Assembly: GCF_008123965.1 (NCBI RefSeq)
Contig: NZ_VSTH01000014.1
Coordinates: forward strand, 124,001-188,000
DNA length: 64,000 nt
Source of the DNA: Bradyrhizobium hipponense
GTDB lineage: Bacteria > Pseudomonadota > Alphaproteobacteria > Rhizobiales > Xanthobacteraceae
Reading direction: 5' to 3'
Positions 17,487 through 26,820 of the stretch are shown here, one piece after another. Under the pieces are notes generated by a model. The model saw only the letters and a program-made list of their open reading frames with translations. It did not search any database and was not told the DNA's origin. The stretch's first letter is position 1, and each line of letters begins with the position of its first letter. The position numbers and the translations under genes were made by a program.

Positions 17487-17573
17487 CGTCATTTGCGAGC
17501 GCAGCGAAGCAATCCGGTATACCTCTGCGGAGACAGTCTGGATTGCTTCGTCGCTTCGCTCCTCGCAATGACG
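17487..17573. repeat. Palindromic repeat, 'cgtcattgcgagc' family, copy 3
   Basis: Arms cgtcatttgcgagcgcagcg and cgcttcgctcctcgcaatga lie in the divergent promoter region between NIPSNAP and the ArsR-type gene. The right arm carries extra bases (tcgtcgcttcgctcctcgc) compared with copies 1 and 2. Confidence 0.8.
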
Positions 17574-17607
17574 AACTGGTGAGAGAATACGCGCTTGCCC
17601 GGCCTCA

Positions 17608-17631
17608 ATGCTTCGGCTATCATCGAAGCAT
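17608..17631. promoter_or_regulatory. Probable ArsR-family operator covering the regulator start codon
   Basis: A perfect inverted repeat, ATGCTTCG, eight spacer bases gctatcat, then CGAAGCAT, matches the usual ArsR/SmtB form TTCGAT-N-ATCGAA in shape. The right half contains the first two bases of the regulator's ATG (17630). Binding there would block its own transcription or translation start. Confidence 0.6.
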
Positions 17632-18328
17632 GAAATCAGGACCCGACATCGCCATGGTCGCTTCGCTGGTCGGCGACCCCGCCCGTGCCAACATGCTCAC
17701 GGCGCTGATGAACGGCCGCGCCCTGACCGCGAGCGAGCTGGCGCAGGAGGCCGGCATCACGCCGCAGACCGCGAGCTCGCATCTGTCCAAGCTCGAGGCC
17801 GGTGGCCTCATTGAGCCCGAGAAGCAGGGCCGCCACCGTTACTACCGCCTCACCGATCCCGATGTTGCCGGCGTGCTCGAAGGGCTCGCCGGGCTTGCCG
17901 CGCGCACCGGCCACATGCGCGTGCGCACCGGGCCGAAGGATCCGGCGCTGCGGCGTGCGCGGATCTGCTACGACCATCTCGCCGGCGATCTCGGCGTGCA
18001 GATGCTCGACTCCTTGCGCGAACGGCGCCTGATCAAGCAGAAGAAGCAGGAGATCGAGCTGACGCCGGACGGCCAGCGCTTCCTGAGCGAGCATTTGCAG
18101 ATTTCATCGGGGATGCTGACCCATCCGCGCCGTCCCGTCTGCAAGGCCTGCCTCGACTGGAGCGAGCGGCGCCACCATCTCGCCGGCATGCTGGGTGCGG
18201 CGATGATGAATCGCTTCACCGAACTGAAATGGGCCGCCCGCGACGCCACGCCCGGCAGCCGCGTAGTGAATTTCACCCGCACCGGCGAGAAGCAGTTTGC
18301 CGCGCTGTTCGGGAATGGGAAGGACTAG
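17630..18328 (+). CDS. ArsR-family winged-helix regulator with C-terminal CxxC domain
   Basis: The 232-residue protein has an N-terminal ArsR-type winged helix (about 5-80): GDPARANMLTALMNGRALTASELAQEAGITPQTASSHLSKLEAGGLIEPEKQGRHR in outline, with recognition helix QTASSHLSKLE. The remaining 150 residues form a second domain with RPVCKACLDWSERRHHLAG, whose two cysteines and two histidines could bind metal or sense redox. It is longer than minimal ArsR (about 100 residues). The ATG at 17630 lies inside a perfect inverted repeat, pointing to autoregulation. Likely targets are itself and the divergent NIPSNAP operon. Confidence 0.85.
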   Translation: MKSGPDIAMVASLVGDPARANMLTALMNGRALTASELAQEAGITPQTASSHLSKLEAGGLIEPEKQGRHRYYRLTDPDVAGVLEGLAGLAARTGHMRVRTGPKDPALRRARICYDHLAGDLGVQMLDSLRERRLIKQKKQEIELTPDGQRFLSEHLQISSGMLTHPRRPVCKACLDWSERRHHLAGMLGAAMMNRFTELKWAARDATPGSRVVNFTRTGEKQFAALFGNGKD

Positions 18329-18476
18329 CCACGCAAATTGTGTGAGACCACACAATCGCGTGTGAGCGACCCTTCTCGTCATGGGCGGACTTGACGCGGC
18401 TATCCACGTCTTTATTGCGGCTCGCACGTGAATGAGACTTTGTCTCGCAGCGGCAGTTCCAGTCAGAGCCCTTCCC

Positions 18477-19484
18477 ATGAACCGCATCCTCACGGCCGCG
18501 CTCGCCGCCGCCCTCCTCGCCGCGCCTCTCGCATCCCACGCCGCCGACAGCCCGCAGCGCGAGCCCTACGGCATCGCGCTCGAGGGCTTTGCCTATCCCA
18601 ACCCCGTGCAGCTGCTGCCGATCGTCAATGACGGCGAGCAGCTCGGCATGGCCTATATGGACGTGGCCCCAGTCCAGCCGAACGGCCGCACCGTGGTGCT
18701 GCTGCACGGGCGCAATTTTCCGTCGAGCTATTGGGCGCCCGTGATCAAGATGCTGAGCGAAGCCGGCTACCGCGTCGTGGTGCCAGACCAGGTCGGCTTC
18801 GGCAAATCTTCCAAACCGGCAGGCGAATTGCATTTCGACACGCTGGCGCGCAACACCATCGCGCTGCTCGATCATCTCAAGATCGACAAGGCCGAGATCG
18901 TCGCCCATTCGCTCGGCGGCATGCTGGGGGTGCGCATCGCGCGCGCCTATCCGGATCGCGTTGGGCACCTGGTGCTGACTGCACCGATCGGGCTCGAGGA
19001 CTACCGGCTTTACGTGCCGCCGACGCCGACCGAGAAGATCATCGAGACCGAAGACAAGCTCACCGCCGACGGCTATCGCAAGCAGCTCCAGACCAACTAC
19101 GCGATCAAGCTGCCGAGCGAGGCGATCACGCCGTTCATCGATGCCCGCTTCAACATCAAGGGCAGCCCGGATTATCCGCGCTGGCTTCGCGCCTTCGTCA
19201 GCTCCGGCCAGATGATCTATCGCGAGCCGGTCGCGCACGAGATCCCGCTCATCACCGGGCCGACGCTGTTCATCATGGGCGCCGACGACCACAACGCGCC
19301 GGGCCGGCCAAACGCGCCGGAGGCGCTGCGCGCAAAAATGGGAGAGAACGCCGAGCTCGCGAAGGCCCTTGCCGCGAAGATGCCGAATGCGCGCGCCGAG
19401 GTGATCCCGGACACTGGCCATCTCGTCTTCCTGGAGGCGCCGGACAAGTACAGGGAATTGGTGCTGGGCTTTCTCGGCCGCTGA
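18477..19484 (+). CDS. Exported alpha/beta hydrolase
   Basis: The 335-residue protein begins with a Sec signal peptide (MNRILTAALAAALLAAPLASHA). It then shows the alpha/beta-hydrolase core: oxyanion HG in VVLLHGRNF, nucleophile elbow AHSLGG (Ser145), acid in MGADDHNAPG and histidine in DTGHLVFLEAP. It probably acts as an esterase or similar hydrolase in the periplasm. The ATG at 18477 gives a clean signal peptide; an in-frame ATG at 18432 would spoil it. Substrate unknown. Confidence 0.85.
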   Translation: MNRILTAALAAALLAAPLASHAADSPQREPYGIALEGFAYPNPVQLLPIVNDGEQLGMAYMDVAPVQPNGRTVVLLHGRNFPSSYWAPVIKMLSEAGYRVVVPDQVGFGKSSKPAGELHFDTLARNTIALLDHLKIDKAEIVAHSLGGMLGVRIARAYPDRVGHLVLTAPIGLEDYRLYVPPTPTEKIIETEDKLTADGYRKQLQTNYAIKLPSEAITPFIDARFNIKGSPDYPRWLRAFVSSGQMIYREPVAHEIPLITGPTLFIMGADDHNAPGRPNAPEALRAKMGENAELAKALAAKMPNARAEVIPDTGHLVFLEAPDKYRELVLGFLGR

Positions 19485-19642
19485 CGCCGCCTGCGTGTCG
19501 CCTCAGGCAGCACGTGGCGAGTGTTCATGCCGCATTCAGGTCATGATTGGCAGGTTTGGATCGCGACGTATCGGCACGTTTGTCTGCCAAATTTAACGTG
19601 TCGAATCGTGGCTTTTGATTCATTGTGCGCCGCGAGCGCCAA

Positions 19643-19734
19643 GCCCCGAAGACTTGCTCCCGTTGTGAAGACTTGCCCCCGTTGAGAAGACTTGCCCCCA
19701 AAGACTTGCCCCCAAAGACTTGCCCCCAAGAACA
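19643..19734. repeat. Tandem repeat 'aagacttgcccc' upstream of a small exported protein gene
   Basis: Five units: gaagacttgctcccgttgt, gaagacttgcccccgttga, gaagacttgccccc, aaagacttgccccc, aaagacttgccccc. The first two are 19 bases and the last three 14. The array ends 15 bases before the ATG at 19749, so it forms the untranslated leader. Confidence 0.85.
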
Positions 19735-19748
19735 AGAAGGAAGATGAA

Positions 19749-20000
19749 ATGAAATATCTGTTCGCCGCCGTGATGCTTGCCAGCGCGGTCGTTGGTTTCA
19801 GCGAGGCGGCCAGCGCCGCCGAGGGCTGCGGCCCGGGCTGGTACCGTGGCCGCTACGGCAACTGTCGCCCGATGCGCGGTGCCGTCGTCGTGCGCCCGGG
19901 CCCGGTGGTGGTCGCGCCGGCCCCCGTCGTCGTCGTGCCGCGTGCGCGCGTCTGCCCCTATGGTTTCCGCTGGTACGCCGGCCGCTGCCGCCCGTTCTGA
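19749..20000 (+). CDS. Small exported glycine/valine/proline-rich protein with GCGPGW motif
   Basis: The 83-residue product has a Sec signal peptide ending near SEAASAAEG and then GCGPGWYRGRYGNCRPM, a cysteine-glycine motif seen in a family of short exported Rhizobiales proteins (GCG...CRP prefix type, from memory). The middle is Val/Pro-rich (VVVRPGPVVVAPAPVVVVP) and the end has a second Cys pair, CPYGFRWYAGRC. Four cysteines could make two disulfides outside the cytoplasm. AAGGAAG lies just before the ATG. Function unknown. Confidence 0.75.
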   Translation: MKYLFAAVMLASAVVGFSEAASAAEGCGPGWYRGRYGNCRPMRGAVVVRPGPVVVAPAPVVVVPRARVCPYGFRWYAGRCRPF

Positions 20001-20154
20001 TCTCTTGCACTTACGAAGTGGCCGCGCGGCGAAAGCCTGCGCGGCCATTTTCGTTTTGACGAGTTCGACTTCGCGCCGGCCCTGTCCTGAGAGCTGTGAA
20101 CGCAGACCGAGCCTGCGATCCGCGTCCGAAGCTCGCGAGACAATCCGGCACCGC

Positions 20155-20436
20155 CTACCAGTAGCGGCGATGCCAGCGGCGGTGACGCCAGCCCCAATGG
20201 CGGCGGCGCCAGCCCCAGTGGCGGCGATGCCAGTGGCCGTGCCAGCGCACCTGCTCCGGTTTCATCTGCGCGGCTTCCTCGCTGCTGGTGACTGCCGGAT
20301 GTGCATCGGCGTTCGGCATCGCGGCCGAACCAGCGACCGGCTGCGGCGACAGCGGCGCAGCCTGCGCCGTCGCGGCGAAGGCGGCGGCGCCTGCCGTCAC
20401 ACCAAATGCAAATTTCAAAAAGTTCCGGCGCTCCAT
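20155..20436 (-). CDS. Small Tat-signal protein with Trp/His/Arg repeats
   Basis: The 93-residue product begins MERRNFLKFAFGVTAGAAAFAATAQA, a twin-arginine signal (RRNFLK) with cleavage near AQA. A spacer rich in Ala/Pro/Ser follows, and the last 30 residues repeat HWGWRRRHWGWRHRRWHRRYW: at least 8 Trp, 6 His and about 12 Arg. Tat export suggests it may carry a metal or cofactor in the periplasm; the His/Trp tail could bind metal, or be cationic and bind envelope polymers. I do not recognise a family function. Confidence 0.7.
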   Translation of the reverse strand: MERRNFLKFAFGVTAGAAAFAATAQAAPLSPQPVAGSAAMPNADAHPAVTSSEEAAQMKPEQVRWHGHWHRRHWGWRRRHWGWRHRRWHRRYW

Positions 20437-20600
20437 GACGTCTTACCTCTAGGATGGTCGTGCCCGTGATGCGCGTGGAGTGTCGCGGTGACGACATGAA
20501 CCAAAGCTGAATCGCGCCGCCGCGACAAAAAGAGTTGGCACCGGTGTCGGAACGCGCGCCGTTCGCACGTCCTCGGATTCGAACAGCACGGAGATGCCAC

Positions 20601-21257
20601 ATGGCCAACCTCACGCTCACCACCTTCGATTGGGTTCCCGAGATGCCGCGCGGCTTCGTGCGCGACCTTCGCGTGCGCTGGGCGCTCGAAGAAGCCGCCC
20701 TGCCCTATCGCGTTGCGAGCGTGCCGTTCGGCGACCGCAGCGCGGCCCATTTCGCGCACCAGCCGTTCGGCCAGGTGCCGTGGCTGACCGACGGCGACAT
20801 CTCGATCTTCGAGAGCGGCGCGATCCTACTCTATCTGGGCGAGCGCAGCGCGGCGCTGATGCCGACCGATCGGCGCGGCCGCAGCGAGGCGATGAAATGG
20901 GTGTTCGCGGCGCTCAATTCGGTGGAGATGCCGAGCCTGCCCTGGTCGATGCTGAAGTTCATCGGCGATCCCGGCGACACGCCGGCATGGAAATTTGTGG
21001 ACGAGTTCCTCAAGCTCCGCCTCAAGCATCTCGAGCCGGTACTGGCCAGCCGCGAATGGCTGGCGGGGTCCTTCTCCGTCGCCGACATCCTGATGTCGGA
21101 TGTGCTGCGCCCGGTCGATCGTTTCGACGGGCTGGCAGACCATCCGGCTTGCCGCGACTACGTCGCGCGCGCCACGGCCCGCCCGGCCTTTGTCAAGGCC
21201 CACGCCGCCCAGATGGCGCATTTCGCCGCGGCGGATGCGGCGCGCACCGGAGCGTGA
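20601..21257 (+). CDS. Glutathione S-transferase family protein
   Basis: The 218-residue protein has a thioredoxin-like N-terminal domain with PFGQVPWLTDGDISIFESGAILLYLGE (cis-proline and ES glutathione-binding motif) and an all-helical C-terminal domain with GSFSVADILMSDVLRPV. The class and substrate cannot be told. GGAGATG lies 5 bases before the ATG at 20601, which is preferred over 20535. Confidence 0.87.
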   Translation: MANLTLTTFDWVPEMPRGFVRDLRVRWALEEAALPYRVASVPFGDRSAAHFAHQPFGQVPWLTDGDISIFESGAILLYLGERSAALMPTDRRGRSEAMKWVFAALNSVEMPSLPWSMLKFIGDPGDTPAWKFVDEFLKLRLKHLEPVLASREWLAGSFSVADILMSDVLRPVDRFDGLADHPACRDYVARATARPAFVKAHAAQMAHFAAADAARTGA

Positions 21258-21351
21258 CGCGCCGCACATAATTAATCCGGCGATAACCATAGGGTCACAG
21301 CCGCCGGAACGAGAGCAACTGGCTTCAAATTATCGCGGCGGAAGGTGACAC

Positions 21352-21504
21352 ATGGCCCGCATCGAATTCCTTAGAGAGCAACTAGCCCGCGCCGAGCGCC
21401 TGGCGAAAGCCATCCTCGACCAGCAAACCGTGGAGCGGCTTCAGGCCTTCGCGGCCGAATGCCGCGCGGAGTTACAGGTCCTGACGCGCAGGGCTGCGGC
21501 GTGA
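21352..21504 (+). CDS. Small hypothetical protein, 50 residues
   Basis: A short frame opens at an ATG preceded by GGAAGGTGA at ideal distance. It encodes MARIEFLREQLARAERLAKA and ends AELQVLTRRAAA. The sequence is predicted to be wholly helical and amphipathic, rich in Ala, Arg, Leu and Glu. The ribosome site and the low-noise composition support it being translated; the function is unknown. Confidence 0.6.
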   Translation: MARIEFLREQLARAERLAKAILDQQTVERLQAFAAECRAELQVLTRRAAA

Positions 21505-21534
21505 GGCGTTGCCGGCGCCTCACCGAGCGGCGCG

Positions 21535-21882
21535 TCATATCAACTTCATCGGCGCGTCCGCGACCACACGCAGGTCGATCCTGCTGATCAGTTGAGACCG
21601 AAGCGCCTCCGCAGCACCGATGGCGCTTTCGGTTTGCCGCAACGTGCTGACGTTCGATCCAAGCGAAACGATTCCGCCCAGCACCAGTGCGATCGATCCG
21701 AGCGCCGCCGTTTGACCGAAGCCGAACACGCCGAGAATCGTCACCAGCAGCAACACAGCACCACCGCCGATGGCAATCTTGGAAGCCAGAATGTACTTCC
21801 GACATCGCTCGGCGATCTCGGCCAGCGCCTCGATCCGCGCTTCAATGTCGGAAATCTCGTCGGTCGCGTTGTCTTCGGTCAT
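21535..21882 (-). CDS. Small two-span membrane protein of unknown function
   Basis: The 115-residue product has an acidic helical N-terminal part, two hydrophobic segments (IAIGGGAVLLLVTILGVFGF and LGSIALVLGGIVSLG, about 37-75) and a helical C-terminal part. It lies 57 bases after the carboxylase stop on the same strand and may be cotranscribed. No known motif. Confidence 0.7.
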   Translation of the reverse strand: MTEDNATDEISDIEARIEALAEIAERCRKYILASKIAIGGGAVLLLVTILGVFGFGQTAALGSIALVLGGIVSLGSNVSTLRQTESAIGAAEALRSQLISRIDLRVVADAPMKLI

Positions 21883-21939
21883 CGAAAATTCATCAAAAGA
21901 AGCTGATGGGGTTCGCTTTCGCTAGCCCACGCTACTTCC

Positions 21940-23472
<1,533 letters not shown>

Positions 23473-23611
23473 TTGCTCCCGCCAGGTCGTAAGTGATGCT
23501 GGGTTCTAACACGGCATTTTGCGGGCCGGGAAGCGGCTTTCGGCCTCGCAGGTCTGCCCTGTGGCTGCGGAAACCGTGAGAGATTGCAAGGCCTTGCAGG
23601 GAGAGACGACG

Positions 23612-24016
23612 ATGGACGAAGCAGCGGCTGCAGCCGGCACGGTGACCGGCGGGGTCAAGATCCTGCTGCGGCTCGAGGGCTTGACCCTGTTCGCAGGGAT
23701 GGTGACGCTCTACGCGGCCTGGGACGGCTCCTGGTTGGTCTTCGCCCTGCTGTTCTTCGTCCCCGATCTGAGTTTTCTGGCCTACCTCTCGGACGCACGG
23801 TTCGGCGCGCTGGTCTACAACGCCGCCCACAGCTACATGGCGCCGGTGACGCTGCTGACGCTGGGCTTCGGCCTTGCCTCCCCCTTGACCCTGTCCATCG
23901 CCTTGATCTGGTTCGCCCATATCGGGATCGACCGGGCGCTCGGCTATGGCCTGAAATATTCGGCCGGCTTCAGCTTCACTCATCTCGGCCGGATCGGGCG
24001 GCAGAAGGACGCCTGA
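23612..24016 (+). CDS. DUF4260-type small membrane protein
   Basis: The 134-residue protein has four hydrophobic segments and the conserved FFVPDLSFLAY, YNAAHSYMAP and FAHIGIDRALGYGLKY stretches that mark DUF4260. It is an inner-membrane protein of unknown role. GGGAGAG lies shortly before the ATG at 23612; an earlier ATG at 23519 in the same frame is unlikely. Confidence 0.82.
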   Translation: MDEAAAAAGTVTGGVKILLRLEGLTLFAGMVTLYAAWDGSWLVFALLFFVPDLSFLAYLSDARFGALVYNAAHSYMAPVTLLTLGFGLASPLTLSIALIWFAHIGIDRALGYGLKYSAGFSFTHLGRIGRQKDA

Positions 24017-24179
24017 GCCCGCGCGCCTTGGCGGCGGACTGCCGCCATTTTTATCTCCCTCGCCGGTTGACCGGGCCAGCCGATTCAGGCTTGCTTCGCC
24101 TTCACGATCAGGCGCCGAATGTTGCGTGAGCTCAGTTGGTACGGCGGCGGTCCACCACGTCTGGCTGCAAGCATCACAC

Positions 24180-24776
24180 ATGTCCGCCACGGTCGTCCCC
24201 CTGCCGCCGAGCTCATCGTCCGAGACCATCGCCTTCCTGCGGCGGATGGCCAGCATGGTGTCGGGTCGCAACGGCGAGATGCTGTTGCGTGCCGCCGCGC
24301 TGATCGAGTCGCTGGCGCAGCGGGCAATGACGGCCGAGCGGCTCTATCACCGGCAGCAGGAAGAAAACACCCGCGGCACCGAGCTGCGCGAGGCGGCCGA
24401 ACTCGCCTCCGACGCCTGGGCCAGGCAGAACGACGAGTTGCTGGCGCAGCTCGCTGAGGTGACCGCTGCCGCCGCCGCCGAGCGCACCTCATTCAATGCG
24501 GAGCGCGGCAAGCTCTCCTGCCTGATGCAGGATGCGGAGACTCACATCGGCAAGCTCACAACCGAGCTCGAGACGTTGCGCGCCTCCGTCGACAGTTTTA
24601 GCGAAACCGTGGTCTCCGTGCCGATCGAGGCGCTGCGGCTGGCGCGCACGCAGTTCGAATTTCTCTCAGGCAGCTTTGCCCGCAAGGGCGACGTGGTCTC
24701 GCAAGCCATGAGCGAGATCGGCGGCTTTGCGATCGACCAGGCGCTGACGGCAAAGAAGACGGCCGGTCCCGCCTGA
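24180..24776 (+). CDS. Coiled-coil hypothetical protein
   Basis: The product has 198 residues from this ATG (216 if the ATG at 24126 is used). Residues from about 70 to 150 form a long Ala/Glu/Leu-rich coiled coil (LREAAELASDAWARQNDELLAQL onward), and the C-terminal part is helical. There is no signal peptide or membrane segment. The start is uncertain, as neither ATG has a strong ribosome site. Bradyrhizobium carries similar short coiled-coil proteins; function unknown. Confidence 0.65.
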   Translation: MSATVVPLPPSSSSETIAFLRRMASMVSGRNGEMLLRAAALIESLAQRAMTAERLYHRQQEENTRGTELREAAELASDAWARQNDELLAQLAEVTAAAAAERTSFNAERGKLSCLMQDAETHIGKLTTELETLRASVDSFSETVVSVPIEALRLARTQFEFLSGSFARKGDVVSQAMSEIGGFAIDQALTAKKTAGPA

Positions 24777-25076
24777 GGCTAGGGCAAGGACATTCACGAG
24801 GGGTCGTCATGCCCGGGCTTGTCCAGGCTTGTCCCGGGCATCCACGTTCTTTGGTATGATGCTGTAGGAACGTCCACGTCCCAAGCTCCGACGTCATGTG
24901 CGATTAGGCGGTGGTCGATTTCCTCCAGGCGCTGTTCAAGCTCGGATAAGCCGGGCATCGACCATGCGGTCGAAGAATCCGTCTCGCCGTCGCGCCAGCC
25001 CTCCGCGGAACTCCAAGAAACCGCTTCGAGTTCCGCGCGTTGAAACGATGATCCAATTGAGAGAGGAGATCCTGCG
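24777..25076. other. Intergenic region, one repeat, no gene seen
   Basis: About 300 bases between two plus-strand genes. It holds a repeat related to the one at 5785-5884 (24803-24850) and AGAGAGGAG just before 25077. Short frames across it lack ribosome sites. Confidence 0.55.
24803..24850. repeat. Palindromic repeat, 'cccgggcttgtcccgg' family, copy 2
   Basis: gtcatgcccgggcttgtcc is followed by an extra aggcttgtcccgggcatcca, as if the element had duplicated its centre. It matches the arms at 5785-5884. Confidence 0.7.
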
Positions 25077-25559
25077 ATGCCTGGGTCCATTATCGCACGA
25101 ACAGGATTGCTCGTGGTGACGCTCTGCCTTCCCTGCGGCACGGTGAGCGCCGCATCCCCCTTTACCGCCATGGCCGGCTCGTGGTCTGGCGGTGGCGTAT
25201 TGAGCACGGCGGATGGCGGGCAGGAGCGGCTGCGTTGCCGCGCGACCTACAATGTCGGCAACGGCAGCGCTCAGCTTGACCTCAATCTGAAATGCGCGAG
25301 CGAGAGCTACAATTTCGATCTCGCCGGTGACGTCGAGTATCAGGGCGGCGCCGTTTCCGGGTCGTGGCGCGAAGCTACCCGCAACGCATCCGGCACGATC
25401 TCGGGCCGTGCGAGCGGCGATCATGTCGATGCGGCTGCGCGTGGCGACAACTTCTCCGCCAATCTGTCCCTGACGACGCGCGGCGGACGGCAGACGGTAT
25501 CGATTCGTCCGCAAGGCACCAACGTCACGAACGTTTCGCTGGCCCTGCAACGGCGTTAG
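25077..25559 (+). CDS. Exported hypothetical protein, beta-rich
   Basis: The 160-residue product has a Sec signal peptide (LLVVTLCLPCGTVSAAS) and a mature part rich in Gly, Ser, Asn and alternating hydrophobic residues (SGGGVLSTADGGQERLRC, AQLDLNLKCASESYNFDLAGDVEYQGG), as in a small beta barrel or sandwich. The cysteines in LRCRATYN and NLKCASE may form one disulfide. AGGAGATCC lies before the ATG. Function unknown. Confidence 0.78.
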   Translation: MPGSIIARTGLLVVTLCLPCGTVSAASPFTAMAGSWSGGGVLSTADGGQERLRCRATYNVGNGSAQLDLNLKCASESYNFDLAGDVEYQGGAVSGSWREATRNASGTISGRASGDHVDAAARGDNFSANLSLTTRGGRQTVSIRPQGTNVTNVSLALQRR

Positions 25560-25580
25560 TCCGCCGCTGCCGTTGCTACG

Positions 25581-26438
25581 TTAGATCGCGCCGATATCGG
25601 CAAGGCAGGCTTGCGTCAGCGCAATGCGCTCGCCGACGAGACGCGGCTCGCCGCAATCCATGTTGAGCGCGAACACCGTATGCGCGTCGCCCTTCTCGGC
25701 CCAGCCGACCATCCAGCCGAGCGACGGCGCGCCGCGCTCGGCGCCCAGCAACCCGGACTTTGCGCGGATGACGCTATCGCCGACCTTGGTCACCGGCAGG
25801 ATGTCGGCGACCAGGTCCTGGCTGCGCTTGGAGATCGGCAATGCGCGGCGGCGCAGCCGGTCGACGAAATCGATCTGCTCGATAGGGTCAATGCGTAAGG
25901 CACCAGTGAGCCAAAACTGGTCGATGCCGCCGCCGATGTCGCGATTGCCGTAGTCGAGCAAGTCGACATATTTCTGCATGCGCTCCTGCCCGATGCGGCG
26001 CGCAATCTCCTGATAGACCGGCACGGCGCTGACGAGAATCGCGCTGCGCAGCGTGTGATCCTTGTTCCAGGCCTCGATTGGACGTTTGACGCCGTCCCAG
26101 GGAAAGACGTCCTTGTCGGGATCGGCGACGACGCCGGTTTCCAGCGCAATCAGCGAGTTCGGAATCTTGAAGGTCGAGGCCGGCAGCTTGCCCTCGCCCG
26201 AGCGCTCGCGGTCACTCGCGACGATCAAATAGTCCTCGACCTTGTAGCCGACGAAGGTGCCGGCCGTGCCCAGATCAGTAAAGCGCTTTGCAAGACTCTC
26301 GCGGATCTCGTTGCGCGGCGGCGCGACAACAGCAAGCGCGCGGGATGGCAGGGTGGCGGCTGCGGCGAGGAGACCGAGGGTGGAACGGCGCGTCAGCAAG
26401 GGCAGTGTCCGTTGGGTGATGACAGTTGGCGCGACCAT
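25581..26438 (-). CDS. Class D (OXA-type) beta-lactamase
   Basis: The 285-residue protein has a twin-arginine-like signal (RRSTLGLLAAAATLPSRALA) and the class D active site: STFK at 88-91 (nucleophile Ser88, carboxylated Lys91), SAV at 137-139, YGN at 163-165 and KSG at 227-229, with WMVGW at 242-246. KSG instead of KTG is known in some OXA enzymes. It hydrolyses beta-lactams in the periplasm; spectrum cannot be predicted. It is a chromosomal, monocistronic gene with codon use like its neighbours and no mobile element nearby, so it is probably intrinsic. Confidence 0.88.
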   Translation of the reverse strand: MVAPTVITQRTLPLLTRRSTLGLLAAAATLPSRALAVVAPPRNEIRESLAKRFTDLGTAGTFVGYKVEDYLIVASDRERSGEGKLPASTFKIPNSLIALETGVVADPDKDVFPWDGVKRPIEAWNKDHTLRSAILVSAVPVYQEIARRIGQERMQKYVDLLDYGNRDIGGGIDQFWLTGALRIDPIEQIDFVDRLRRRALPISKRSQDLVADILPVTKVGDSVIRAKSGLLGAERGAPSLGWMVGWAEKGDAHTVFALNMDCGEPRLVGERIALTQACLADIGAI

Positions 26439-26485
26439 GCAGCCGATATCGTGGTGAAACGATGACAGCGTTAAAGCGCACTTGT

Positions 26486-26557
26486 TAGAGCATGATCTTA
26501 TCGGAAAACCGCTACGCGCTTTGCGCTAACGCGGCCCTTCGCGTCCGGATCATGCTC
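26486..26557. repeat. Palindromic repeat, 'gagcatgatc' family, copy 1
   Basis: gagcatgatcttatcggaaa and its complement ending ggatcatgctc enclose cgctacgcgctttgcgct. Relatives lie at 36525-36577 and 43465-43510. Confidence 0.75.
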
Positions 26558-26820
26558 TACCGCCCTCGGCCCGACAGCCGCAGCACGAAGACCAGCACTT
26601 CGGCGACGGCCTTGTAGAGATCCGGCGGAATCTCCTCGCCGAGCTCGACCTTGGAAAGCGCGCCGGCCAAAATCTCGTTCTCCTCGATAGGGATGTCGTG
26701 GGCCTTGGCGACCTCGATGATCTTTGCACCGATCGTGCCCTTGCCCTTGGCGACGACCACCGGCGCGTTGCTGCCCTTCTCGTAGAGCAGTGCGATCGCG
26801 AGCTTGGATGGGTCGCTCAT
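26557..26820 (-). CDS. FlhB C-terminal-like protein
   Basis: The 87-residue soluble protein resembles the cytoplasmic C-terminal part of the flagellar export switch FlhB: LAIALLYEKG, APVVVAKGKGTIGAKIIEVAKAHDIPIEEN and LGEEIPPDLYKAVAEVLVFVLRL. The NPTH autocleavage motif is absent (the matching stretch reads KGSNAPVVVAKG), and there is no membrane part. Such stand-alone FlhB tails are known (YlqH, FhlB) and are thought to be able to replace FlhB-CC. Its ATG overlaps the stop of the FliK-like gene by 4 bases, so the two are coupled. Confidence 0.83.
   Translation of the reverse strand: MSDPSKLAIALLYEKGSNAPVVVAKGKGTIGAKIIEVAKAHDIPIEENEILAGALSKVELGEEIPPDLYKAVAEVLVFVLRLSGRGR

Noticed and set aside
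19643..19734. Possible CRISPR array
   Set aside because: Units are only 14-19 bases and directly joined without unique spacers; no cas genes in the window.
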